Shown one piece after another: positions 17,974-27,598 of a DNA stretch of 64,000 nt. A program made the translations under genes and the position numbers. This stretch comes from Candidatus Peregrinibacteria bacterium (GTDB lineage: Bacteria; Patescibacteriota; Gracilibacteria; UBA1369; LOWO2-01-FULL-3). Location of the stretch: contig JAUYJL010000008.1 in NCBI GenBank assembly GCA_030688025.1, positions 37,136-101,135 on the forward strand, given 5' to 3'. The notes below the pieces were generated by a model. The model worked only from the letters and a program-made list of their open reading frames with translations. It did not search any database and was not told where the DNA came from. How positions within the stretch are numbered: position 1 is the stretch's first letter; every line of letters begins with the position of its first letter.

Positions 17974-19572
17974 TTACAAGTCATTTCCGGAATATGACAG
18001 GTTGAAACTTTTGTTTATAAGTGGGAAGTCTGGAACTACATTGTCAAAACCAGCGCCACCTACCATTGACCAGTTGACGAATGAAGGGTCATGGGGGACA
18101 ACTCTGCTTATATTCCCTTTTGAATCTGTTGTCACAAAATAAACTATTTCCCCTCTCCAACCTTCAACGGTAGTTACTGCACATACATTTGCTTTGAATA
18201 CAATGTTTGTATTTGGTTCGCAGGTAGCTCCTCCCGGCAATTTACGAAGCAAATGTCTAATGATTTTAATTGAGGCATTCACCTCTTTGATTCGAACATA
18301 AAATCTTGCACAAACATCGCCGTTTTGCTCTGTTTCAACTTCATTCATTTGCGCTTCCTCATACGCCTCATAGGGAAAATCAACACGTGCATCTCTTGGT
18401 ATACCAACGGCTTTTGCTGCAATCCCAAGAGCGCCACGATCTTTGGCAAGTTCATATGAGAGCTTACCAGTGCCTTTTAACCTATTAAAAAGTGATGCAC
18501 TGTTTTCCGCTACCTCTATAACTTCCGAGAAATCTTTTGCCGTTGCTTCAAGATCATCGGATAATTTATTTTTCTGTTCATCGTTAATATCTTTAGTTAC
18601 ACCGCCAATGACATTAACTCCTCGCAAAAATCTGCTGTCGGTAAGTCGTTCGTTAATTTGCATAATTATTTCTCGCAGTCTGGCACCATTTGCTCCTCCA
18701 AAATTAAATCCGGTGTCTGTCATAATCGCACCAATGTCGCCAAAATGATTGGCCAATCGTTCAAGTTCTGCATAAATAACACGTAAATACTGTGCACGCT
18801 TAGGCACTACGGTACCACTCAATTTTTCCAATGCCTGACAAAAGGCCATGCAGTGGCTAAAAGAAGTGTCTCCCGAAATTTTCTCCGATAGACGTATTTT
18901 TTCATTAACTGGAAGGATTTCGAATAGTTTTTCGCTTCCTTTGTGTACGAATCCCAATCGTGGATCTAAAAGTACAATGCTTTCACCGGCAACGCTGAAG
19001 CGGAAATGTCCTGGTTCAATTATTCCGGCATGGATAGGCCCAACCGGTATTTCATAGATTCCTTCACCTTCGACTTTTTGGAACTCATATTTCCATGATC
19101 CTTTTTTTGGTCTTTTTTGCCAATCGAAATCTTTTCTTAACGGGAAAATATCATCCGGCCAATTTTCGTGCAGAATAATAGGTCTTTGATCTGGATTTCC
19201 TACCGGAGTTAACCCAAAAAAAGTTTGGATCTTTCTTTCATAATTGTCAGCTCCGTGAAAAATAGAACTCACTGAAGGGAATTCTTCCGTGTTTTTTAAT
19301 TCTACAAAAGGGATTATAAATATATTTTCTTTTGGAATTCCAAAAATATACCAAATCTTAAAACATCCATTGTTGGCTCTTTCATCAGTTGCAGTTATCA
19401 GTTTTATTTGCAGATTTTTATTCCGATATAAACCACTAAAAACTTCTTTAATATCTAATGCCTGTACTTCAAACCTGACTGTATTATCAAAGATTTCTGT
19501 CTTTGCGTTTTCAGGAATATATTGCTGTATATTTTTCGTATTCATATTAGTAAGTTGAAACAACATTATCAA
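17974..19572 (-). CDS. NuoCD/HyfG-like large subunit of hydrogenase-4-like complex, Ni-Fe ligands absent (start may be MNTKNI at 19545)
   Basis: VGPIHAGIIEPGHFRF; L1 region EKISGDTSFSH (no CxxC); C-terminus VPHDPSFVNWSMVGG...PDFPLINKSFNLSYSGNDL (no DPCxxC). Confidence 0.9.
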   Translation of the reverse strand: MIMLFQLTNMNTKNIQQYIPENAKTEIFDNTVRFEVQALDIKEVFSGLYRNKNLQIKLITATDERANNGCFKIWYIFGIPKENIFIIPFVELKNTEEFPSVSSIFHGADNYERKIQTFFGLTPVGNPDQRPIILHENWPDDIFPLRKDFDWQKRPKKGSWKYEFQKVEGEGIYEIPVGPIHAGIIEPGHFRFSVAGESIVLLDPRLGFVHKGSEKLFEILPVNEKIRLSEKISGDTSFSHCMAFCQALEKLSGTVVPKRAQYLRVIYAELERLANHFGDIGAIMTDTGFNFGGANGARLREIIMQINERLTDSRFLRGVNVIGGVTKDINDEQKNKLSDDLEATAKDFSEVIEVAENSASLFNRLKGTGKLSYELAKDRGALGIAAKAVGIPRDARVDFPYEAYEEAQMNEVETEQNGDVCARFYVRIKEVNASIKIIRHLLRKLPGGATCEPNTNIVFKANVCAVTTVEGWRGEIVYFVTTDSKGNISRVVPHDPSFVNWSMVGGAGFDNVVPDFPLINKSFNLSYSGNDL

Positions 19573-20989
19573 TTAATGTACGTAAGAATGTCGGGATGTA
19601 AAAACTCAAGAAAAGAGCTGTCAAAATAAGAGCTAATGGAGGGAGAATCAGCCAGCCGCTTATTTCTCCAGTTTTTATTCCCTCCGGTTTTTCTCCAAAT
19701 AGCATTTCCGTAACATGCTTGAAGAATCCAACGAACAAAAGTGCCATTAAAAACATTGCTATGATGCTAACTACCGGATGCATTTTTATGCCAGCTGAAA
19801 GAATTGATATTTTGGTAATAAATATCCCGAATGGTGGCGCGCCTGTTATGGCAAAAAATCCTGCAAAAAATATTATACCTGTAACAGGGAGTGTCGTAAG
19901 TATTCCCTGTATTTTTGCTATTTTTGTTGAGCTGTATTTCAAAAATATTGTACCGGCGGACAAAAAGAGCGTTGATTTTATAAGAGCGTGATAGATCATA
20001 TGAAGTGTCGCCGCAAAAATTCCTGGAGTCCCAAATCCAAATCCGATTGCGATAATTCCCATGTTTTCAACACTTGAGTAAGCTAACAATCGTTTGTAAT
20101 TTTTCTGCAGGAGAATGATTAAAGCGGCGATTAAGATTGAAAGCATTCCAAATGTTATCAGTAAAGTTTGGGAGAATGTTTCTCCTATAACCATGTCAGT
20201 TATTATTTTGAATCTAAAAATAGTTACGATTGCAACATTTAAAAGAACTCCGGATAGAAGTGCGCTTATTGGTGCCGGCGCTTTACTGTGGGCATCAGGT
20301 AGCCACGTATGCATAGGTGCAAGCCCCACTTTTGTGCCATAACCGATTAATACAAAAATAAAAGCAATTTTAGCGATCATTGGATCCATTTGTGTAGCAT
20401 TTGCCGCTAATGTCTGCCAACTAACTATGCTATTGCTAATTGACGAATCAATAGAAGTGAAATACAAAAGTGTTCCGAAAAAGCCCAAAAGTAGACCTAC
20501 CGAACTGATGATTAGGTATTTCCACGCGGCCTCCATTGCGGAATGTTTATTGTAAAAACTAATAAGAAAAGCCGTTGAAAGCGTTGTTCCTTCAATCGCA
20601 ATCCATGTGAAAATTGGACTGCTGGCCGTTATCGCCAAATACATAGCAAGAAGAAAAAGATTTAGAAAAATGAAATACTGCCTAACTCTGCCAAGCCCAA
20701 TAATTTCTTTTGTCACTTCTTGTCGAAGATAAAAAACTGAATATACAGTCACCGCCATTCCAATAAGCCCGATTATAAGCATTATGATAGCTCCAAATGA
20801 GTCGATTGAGAAAAATGACAAAGTCTCATATCCGCCTGGGGGAGCGACTTTTACGGCCACAATGATTGATCCTATGAACGCGATTGCCGTAGCGGCAATC
20901 GATGTTGCCTCGAGAATACTTCTGTGTTTTACCAGAAGTCCTAATACTGCCGCCGCCAGAAAAGATGCAAGGATAATTGTTATTTCCAT
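19547..20989 (-). CDS. HyfF/NuoN-like proton-pumping antiporter-type subunit
   Basis: GYGTKVGLAPMHTWLPDAHSKAPAPISALLSG, LLAYSSVENMGII. Confidence 0.9.
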   Translation of the reverse strand: MEITIILASFLAAAVLGLLVKHRSILEATSIAATAIAFIGSIIVAVKVAPPGGYETLSFFSIDSFGAIIMLIIGLIGMAVTVYSVFYLRQEVTKEIIGLGRVRQYFIFLNLFLLAMYLAITASSPIFTWIAIEGTTLSTAFLISFYNKHSAMEAAWKYLIISSVGLLLGFFGTLLYFTSIDSSISNSIVSWQTLAANATQMDPMIAKIAFIFVLIGYGTKVGLAPMHTWLPDAHSKAPAPISALLSGVLLNVAIVTIFRFKIITDMVIGETFSQTLLITFGMLSILIAALIILLQKNYKRLLAYSSVENMGIIAIGFGFGTPGIFAATLHMIYHALIKSTLFLSAGTIFLKYSSTKIAKIQGILTTLPVTGIIFFAGFFAITGAPPFGIFITKISILSAGIKMHPVVSIIAMFLMALLFVGFFKHVTEMLFGEKPEGIKTGEISGWLILPPLALILTALFLSFYIPTFLRTLIDNVVSTY

Positions 20990-20993
20990 AATT

Positions 20994-21641
20994 TTAATCT
21001 TTTAAATGTCTCATTGATGTTACATCGAGAGATCCGAAATGTTTATAAAGCATAGATGCAAAAACTATCGCTATAATTAACCAAATAATAATATCGAATA
21101 TAATGCCAACTTGTAGCGCCGCTGATTGTTCAAGGCCTGCAAATACGCTGAAAGCCACAATGCTATTTTCAAAAGAGAGAACACCTGCAATTTGAGAAAG
21201 GGCGCCTCTGCGATTGACTATCAAGAAAAGCGAAAGGAATATCGCAGAAAGTGCGAGCGCCAACAACTCTTGATTTGCCATGATTATACCTGTAAGCGGT
21301 ACTAATTTCTGAGAATGAACTATGGCCGTCAGAACCGCAATAACAATTAGTGTCAGCGGCGTGTTGAGATATGTGCTTACTGAAAATTTTAATTTGTTCT
21401 TTTTAATCAGTCTTATGAAAAATATCGGTGCCAGTAGTACTTTGACGATAAATTCTAACAGAATTATAAATAATAAGGAGATCGTTCCCGTTTCCAAAAA
21501 AGAATTAACTAATATTAATACGACCGCCAATGACTGAATACCGTACGCTATGGCCGCACCAAAATTCTTTTTTGCTATATGTAGAAATACAATAGTTAAG
21601 AATATAACCCCTAATAAAAATTGTAAAAATATAGTACTCAT
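20994..21641 (-). CDS. HyfE-like membrane subunit
   Basis: position in cluster, hydrophobic HyfE-like sequence. Confidence 0.8.
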   Translation of the reverse strand: MSTIFLQFLLGVIFLTIVFLHIAKKNFGAAIAYGIQSLAVVLILVNSFLETGTISLLFIILLEFIVKVLLAPIFFIRLIKKNKLKFSVSTYLNTPLTLIVIAVLTAIVHSQKLVPLTGIIMANQELLALALSAIFLSLFLIVNRRGALSQIAGVLSFENSIVAFSVFAGLEQSAALQVGIIFDIIIWLIIAIVFASMLYKHFGSLDVTSMRHLKD

Positions 21642-21644
21642 AAT

Positions 21645-22571
21645 TTATTTTATAAAACCAATAGCTACCGCATTAAGAATAAAAGATATCAATAAAATAT
21701 CAGGTAGACGGAAAAATCTATACTTCGCCATGCTGGATTCGATGATAGCAATCGCCAGGCAGAAAACAAACATTTTTATCACCAAAAAACTTATTCCCAT
21801 CATTATTTGTTTAATATCTGCTGTCTGCGCAAGTCCGAATGGTAGAAATAGATTTGATCCAAGTCCTACAAAAATTAGAAATTTATTAGCTGATGCCCAC
21901 TCCATGAGTGCTAATTTTTTGCCTGAATACTCTAAAATCATTGCTTCGTGAATCATTGTTAATTCCAGATGCGTGGCAGGATTATCGAAAGGAAACCTAG
22001 CGGTTTCAGCTAAAAGCACTATAAAAAATCCTATAAATGACAACATTATAGGTAGAAAAAACTGAGTTTCTGAAACTATATTACTGCCGGAAATTGCGAA
22101 TAAATTTGAATCTCCTCTTGGCAATGAAACTGTTAGAAGTGAAAAAATAAGGCCTCCTTCCGCTAGAGCGGACATTGTCATTTCTCTGCTTGAACCAAAA
22201 CCTCCGAAAGCGCTTCCAGTATCCATGCCTGCGAGCGCCAGAAAAAATGTGCCGATAGCAAGGGCGTAAACAATAAACAGAAAATCGCTCGTTATGTTAT
22301 TTTCAAGAAACGATGCAAAAAGAGGAATACTCGCTCCTACAATAATCGTTATTGTAAAGATGATGAATGGAGCTACGCGAAAAATCCAAGATGCATCTTT
22401 GCTAATCACTTCATCTTTATGAAATAGCTTCCATAAATCTTTGTATGGCTGAAAAATACTTGCACCCTGACGATTTTGGAATTTGGCTTTTATTTTTTTG
22501 ATAACACCTATGCATAGCGGTGATACCGTCGGTACAAAAATAAGTTGAATTATCCAAATAATAATTGTCAT
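21645..22571 (-). CDS. HyfC/HycD/NuoH-like membrane subunit
   Basis: NRQGASIFQPYKDLWKLFHKDEV, FGGFGSSREMTMSALAEGG, ETARFPFDNPATHLELTMIHEAMILEYSG. Confidence 0.92.
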   Translation of the reverse strand: MTIIIWIIQLIFVPTVSPLCIGVIKKIKAKFQNRQGASIFQPYKDLWKLFHKDEVISKDASWIFRVAPFIIFTITIIVGASIPLFASFLENNITSDFLFIVYALAIGTFFLALAGMDTGSAFGGFGSSREMTMSALAEGGLIFSLLTVSLPRGDSNLFAISGSNIVSETQFFLPIMLSFIGFFIVLLAETARFPFDNPATHLELTMIHEAMILEYSGKKLALMEWASANKFLIFVGLGSNLFLPFGLAQTADIKQIMMGISFLVIKMFVFCLAIAIIESSMAKYRFFRLPDILLISFILNAVAIGFIK

Positions 22572-24616
22572 AATGCTAAAAATAATGTAATGATCAGCGC
22601 CGCGAAAATATATAAAATATATGCATTAATATTTCCTCCTTGAATCTTCTTTGCTTTAACAGACAACGCGTTAATAAATTTTTGTAATGGTTTATATATG
22701 TATGAATTGTTAACATCTTCCACGCCTAATGTAACATTCATAGATTTTTGTAAATATCTGCTTTCAGAGTCCTGATAATCAATTTCATACTGAATGCTTG
22801 GTTTTAGTAAACCTTTAAATATAAGGATTATTGATCTGGCGAATCCTGTTGAGGTTATTTCCATGCGTGGAGTCAAGTCTGTACCGCAATCCCAAGTAGC
22901 GCCGATTTTTATTTTTTGATTTTTATTAATCAAATATTTTACAAAAATTACCGCAATAAACGCCACGATAATGAAAATAATAAAAAATGCCGGACCTGAG
23001 ACGTAGGCTGTTCCATTTTCCAAGCCAACACCTTGTGTCGAAGCAGACAGCAAAGCTGGCGCATTTTTGAAAATTGCTAAATTTTCTCCTATCTTTTTTA
23101 TAAAAGAAATCATCGGTCCTGAAAAGACTCCGAACAGTAGAGCTAATACCGCTATTCCTCCCATTGCCAGCTTCAAAGAAAATGAAGACTCTTTCGCGTG
23201 CATAACTTCTTCGCTTCTTGGCCGTGCTAAAAATGTCGAACCAAATGCCTTAACAAAGCAAGCTAGAGCCAATCCTCCGGTAAAAGCTAACGAGCCGGCC
23301 GCTGAAATAAATATCCATTTTTGCGGAAAATCTAAAAGTTTTATACCCTCAAATAATGACTGAAACGTCAACCATTCGCTGAAGAATCCGTTAAAAGGAG
23401 GGAGGGCCGATATTGCCATTGACCCAATCAGGAAGAAGAATGCCGTATAAGGCATGTATTTGATCAGTCCGCCATATTCTTCCATGTTTCTTGTGTGTGT
23501 CGCATTAATAACGGAACCTGCGCTCAAGAAAAGTAATGATTTAAATGTTGCGTGATTCAATGTGTGGAATAGTGTTGCTACAAAGCCCAATAACGCAAGC
23601 GATGGCATATTCATAGAGGAAAACATCAATGAGCTACCAAGTCCTAGCAATATAATCCCAATATTTTCGATGCTGTGATAAGCCAAAAGTCTTTTTATAT
23701 CGTGTTCCGTGAGTGCATACAGAACTCCAATCAGAGCCGATACTGCCCCAACAACCAACACTGCAAGCCCCCACCATGCTGGAACAGGCTGAAGAATCTC
23801 AAGAAAAATTCTAATCATCATGTAGATGCCAGTTTTAATCATAACTCCTGACATCAGACCTGACACGTGCGAAGGAGCGGCCGGATGCGCGGCCGGAAGC
23901 CAAATGTGGAATGGTATAATACCTGCTTTTGTTCCAAAACCAATCATTGCAAGGACAAAGATTATATCTTTTACAAACAAAGGGATTAAGCCCACATTTG
24001 CTTTTATTACTTCAAAATCAAAAGAACCCGTAAATTTATAAAGTAATATAAAAGCAGATATTATGAAGGCCGTCCCGACATGAGTCATCAATAAATAAAG
24101 GAATCCCGCCTTAACATTTTGCTCATCATTTCTGTCATAAACCACTAGAAAATATGATGCGATTGACATAATTTCCCACGCAATAAGGAAAAAAATTCCG
24201 TTCGATGCGGACACAACAAGTAACATTCCCACTAGAAAGAGATGATAAAAAAATCCCAAAGCCCCTATATCATATTTTTTGTAAAAATGTTTCACGTATC
24301 CGATTCCGTAAATCGAGCAGAAAAGAGCAATTAAAGAAATGACAAAAATGAAAAAAGCTGACAATGCGTCGATATTAAAAGACAAAGAAAGGAATTGAAA
24401 ACCTGACTCTCCAAGTGTGAAAGATTGATTATTCCCTATTGTTATCGCGGAAATTGAAAATATTATGCCCCATAAAGAGCCGATTATTCCAAAAATACCG
24501 CTCCATTTATTTGCGATGTCATCATATTTTCGTAGCAATAAAGAGCCTATTGCCCCAACCATAAGACATATAAGCAAAAATATAAAACTTGATGGAGATG
24601 CAATCATGTTTATCAT
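22568..24616 (-). CDS. HyfB/NuoL-like antiporter-type subunit
   Basis: WEIMSIASYFLVVY, GFGTKAGIIPFHIWLPAAHPAAPSHVSGLMSGVMIK, LLAYHSIENIGIILLG. Confidence 0.92.
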   Translation of the reverse strand: MINMIASPSSFIFLLICLMVGAIGSLLLRKYDDIANKWSGIFGIIGSLWGIIFSISAITIGNNQSFTLGESGFQFLSLSFNIDALSAFFIFVISLIALFCSIYGIGYVKHFYKKYDIGALGFFYHLFLVGMLLVVSASNGIFFLIAWEIMSIASYFLVVYDRNDEQNVKAGFLYLLMTHVGTAFIISAFILLYKFTGSFDFEVIKANVGLIPLFVKDIIFVLAMIGFGTKAGIIPFHIWLPAAHPAAPSHVSGLMSGVMIKTGIYMMIRIFLEILQPVPAWWGLAVLVVGAVSALIGVLYALTEHDIKRLLAYHSIENIGIILLGLGSSLMFSSMNMPSLALLGFVATLFHTLNHATFKSLLFLSAGSVINATHTRNMEEYGGLIKYMPYTAFFFLIGSMAISALPPFNGFFSEWLTFQSLFEGIKLLDFPQKWIFISAAGSLAFTGGLALACFVKAFGSTFLARPRSEEVMHAKESSFSLKLAMGGIAVLALLFGVFSGPMISFIKKIGENLAIFKNAPALLSASTQGVGLENGTAYVSGPAFFIIFIIVAFIAVIFVKYLINKNQKIKIGATWDCGTDLTPRMEITSTGFARSIILIFKGLLKPSIQYEIDYQDSESRYLQKSMNVTLGVEDVNNSYIYKPLQKFINALSVKAKKIQGGNINAYILYIFAALIITLFLAL

Positions 24617-25194
24617 ATTGATTCAAGAATATTAAGAAGGTGTCGAATAATTATTTTGGGAGATGGGGGATTTCCCGGGATTTGATAGTCAACAGGAATC
24701 ACCTTGCCGACTCCATCCAACACCGCATATGAACCTTTGTATATACCACCATTTATAGCATCATCCCCTACCGCTACAACAATTTTTGGATCAGGCGTAG
24801 CGTCATATGCCCGCCTTAAAGCTTCCTCCATGTTTCTAGTTACTGGGCCCGTGACAAATAACATGTCGGCATGTTTTGGTGAAGCAACGAAATGGATACC
24901 AAAACGCTCAACATCGTAATATGAATTGGAAAGTGCGACTAACTCTTGTTCGCAAGAATTATCCGAACCTGCATCTACTTCTCTAATCGCCAAAGACCCT
25001 TTATATATTTTTTTTATTTTGTCCTGCATTTGTTTACCTAAAGCGGTGAATTCCTTTTGCTCGTTATCCTCTGCACACATTGGGATTACATTGTTCTGCG
25101 TTTTAAATATTTTAAGAAAAAGACTCAGCATGTCCGTAAAATTTATTTGGAAGGCTGAGAGTATATGACATTTTTTCCGACTAGTCAAAGCCAA
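24613..25194 (-). CDS. HycG/HyfI/NuoB-like small subunit, most Fe-S ligands absent
   Basis: VDAGSDNSCEQEL, DMLFVTGPVTRNMEEALRRAYDATPDPKIVVAVGDDAINGG, IPGNPPSP: fold motifs present, 3 of 4 Cys replaced. Confidence 0.85.
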   Translation of the reverse strand: MALTSRKKCHILSAFQINFTDMLSLFLKIFKTQNNVIPMCAEDNEQKEFTALGKQMQDKIKKIYKGSLAIREVDAGSDNSCEQELVALSNSYYDVERFGIHFVASPKHADMLFVTGPVTRNMEEALRRAYDATPDPKIVVAVGDDAINGGIYKGSYAVLDGVGKVIPVDYQIPGNPPSPKIIIRHLLNILESI

Positions 25195-25378
25195 TTTTTT
25201 GACTTTGCGGAATTATGTAATTAAGTGGCATTATTAATTGAAAAAGACCAAAGAAGAATGCGATACGAAGTGCTTTTGTTAGCGGCATTTTGTGATGATG
25301 CGCACCGTTTGCCGCGGCCACAGCCATTGCGTCAAAAGATAGTGCTATTGCGATCAATAGAATGCTTAGAAAGGTCAT
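25181..25378 (-). pseudogene. mntP: Truncated MntP-like manganese efflux pump, N-terminal fragment
   Basis: MTFLSILLIAIALSFDAMAVAAANG...ALRIAFFFGLFQLIMPL then loss of homology and stop; 65 aa. Confidence 0.65.
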
Positions 25379-26293
25379 TATTTTGCGTCTAAATACTTGA
25401 TAGATATGTAACCCTGCTTGTCTACCTTACACTGTTTTTCCGGCAATTTGAAATCCGGATATACTGATTTGTAAGTGCTTAATTTGTATGGTGTTTTTAT
25501 CCAAACATATTCTCCTTCTTTTTTTTCTATATGGCTATCCACTCCGATTTCGACTTTTCCGATTTGTGTATCGACTATATATGCGGGATTTATCCTTCCC
25601 GTAGCGCTTCCACCTCTGAAATATTTTTTCATTTCGATTCCTTTTTGGATTGATGTTCTAAAATGTTTTGTTCCTTTGACTGGATCGCAATGGTACAAGG
25701 CATAAATTTCTACGCCCAATAGATGTAATTTCCTAAATAAATCTTCCAAAATTTTCGGATTATCATTTATTCCTTTCAGTAAAACTGATTGATTGTAGAC
25801 TTTGATTGGTGAGTTTGTGAGCTTAGTGATGGCATTAATTGACTCAAGGGTTAATTCGTCAGGATGATTGAAGTGTACGGCGATTTCTATCGGTTTCATT
25901 TTCTTGAAATCGTGATACTTGAGTAACATTTTTACAAAATCTTCTGTGATTTTTTCTGGAGCAAACATCGGGGAACGCGTTCCTATGCGAATATCCTGAA
26001 TGTGTGCGATTTTTCTTAGATTTTTTATAATATATTCTTTCAAGTCCTTCTATTCCCGTTTTCATAACTCCGGAAAACGGTTTTTCGCATCCGTTTTCTT
26101 TGAGTTCTTCTATATTTGGAAAGAATTGCATGGCTACGGCTGGCGATTTTTTTGATAATTTCAAAAGGTAATCGGTCAATCTGACCGGCATTGTATCGAG
26201 TATTTTTGTAATGTTTTTATGTTGATTCTTCGCGGTTTTTTTCCCCGTCAACTTTTCCAGTTCCTCTATTTTTTTGATTTGATAGATAGCCAA
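25378..26293 (-). pseudogene. kamA: Lysine 2,3-aminomutase-like remnant with radical-SAM core deleted and frameshift
   Basis: N part ...AMQFFPNIEELKENGCEKPF...GLERIYY (ORF 25859-26293) continues in another frame as EYIIKNLRKIAHIQDIRIGTRSPMFAPE...NQSVLLKGIND...HCDPVKGTKHFRT; CxxxCxxC and SGGDPL segment missing. Confidence 0.8.
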
Positions 26294-26463
26294 AGGTAGT
26301 AGCTAGAGAAAATTGCATAGATCAGCATGATAAATCCGCCGATTGCAAACAACCAATTTTTGAGTGACTGCAGAGGATGTTTAATATTTTTTGATTCCGG
26401 CCATGCCGCCCCTGTCACGAGAACAAGTGAGCCTATAAGTCCTGTAAAGAAAACATAATCCAC
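26266..26463 (-). CDS. Small hypothetical membrane protein
   Basis: 65 aa with two hydrophobic segments. Confidence 0.5.
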   Translation of the reverse strand: MDYVFFTGLIGSLVLVTGAAWPESKNIKHPLQSLKNWLFAIGGFIMLIYAIFSSYYLWLSIKSKK

Positions 26464-26472
26464 AGGAAAAGG

Positions 26473-27408
26473 TTAAGTTATTTCTTTTAAAAACCAATTA
26501 ATACTGTTTTTATACACCTTTATTGTATACCAACGCCATTTGTTTTTTCTGCCGTCGTCGGCTTGGCTCAAGGCATTGAAATAGGATTGCCTGTTTTGAT
26601 ATAAAAATAGAATTGGCGGATATCCGTATTGTAATAAAATAAAATTAAAAAGAAGTCGACCGATTCTGCCATTACCATCTTCAAATGGATGTATATGCTC
26701 AAAACGCTGATGAAAATCCGAGGCAATTTCCAGAGGATGTCGTTTGTTTTTTTTAACGCCCTTTAACCAATTTAATAACCCATTCATTTCCGACCTGACC
26801 TGTCCGGCAGGAGTGGTATTTCTATTGTTGACCACAATATCCACCTTTTTGTAGCCGGTATTTATTCCCAATCCACCCACTAATAACTTATGTAAATTTA
26901 TTATTTTATGTTGATTCAGTTTAAATTTATCACTTTTTATGAGATTAAAGACCTCGATAGAATTTTTTACCTCCTTTATTTCTCTGCGTTCTATCGTTTT
27001 TTTAATATATTTTTTTTGTAGTATTGAATTAACTTCGTTTTGGCTTAATTTACTACCCTCAATAGCATTGGATTCGAAAATAAATTGTACCGCATAACGT
27101 GTCCATAGTTGCTCTTTTTTAGCATCGGATAAATTGAATATTTTGTATTTAAACTCTATTTTTAAATTTTCAATCTTACATGTCTGTTCTTTAGTGAAAA
27201 TGCTATCGAATATGAATAAATCGGCTAATTTTTCTTTAATCAAGTATTTTTCTTTGACTGATAACTTCTGACAATATTCGGCTAAATCGTTAGGGATATT
27301 TTTGCCCAAATAAACTTGTATTTTTTTATTCGCACCATTTATCCTGATTTGCTCGTTAAGATAATAATATGGCTTATTCTTTATGATTTTACTATATACT
27401 TTCGGCAT
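26473..27408 (-). CDS. Fic/DOC family protein with N-terminal inhibitory helix motif
   Basis: [14 protein letters not shown]; inhibitory-type FESNAIEGS. Confidence 0.9.
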   Translation of the reverse strand: MPKVYSKIIKNKPYYYLNEQIRINGANKKIQVYLGKNIPNDLAEYCQKLSVKEKYLIKEKLADLFIFDSIFTKEQTCKIENLKIEFKYKIFNLSDAKKEQLWTRYAVQFIFESNAIEGSKLSQNEVNSILQKKYIKKTIERREIKEVKNSIEVFNLIKSDKFKLNQHKIINLHKLLVGGLGINTGYKKVDIVVNNRNTTPAGQVRSEMNGLLNWLKGVKKNKRHPLEIASDFHQRFEHIHPFEDGNGRIGRLLFNFILLQYGYPPILFLYQNRQSYFNALSQADDGRKNKWRWYTIKVYKNSINWFLKEIT

Positions 27409-27598
27409 GGAAGTTAGGGATACTTTTTATACACTTATTGTATCGCAATATATTACATTTGTCAAAACATACATTTTAAATATCTCTACCTTCAGTAGGT
27501 CTATTTTAAAATTGGCGGTGTTTGTTGGACAAAGTTCGAAACTATTTCGAGCAAAATCCAAAATATTAAAGTAAAAAAATTACGCATAATATTTTTAT

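Noticed and set aside
17974-25194. Annotating the cluster as a functional Ni-Fe hydrogenase / formate hydrogenlyase
   Set aside because: Ni-Fe ligand cysteines and most proximal Fe-S cysteines are replaced, and no ferredoxin or maturation genes are in the window.
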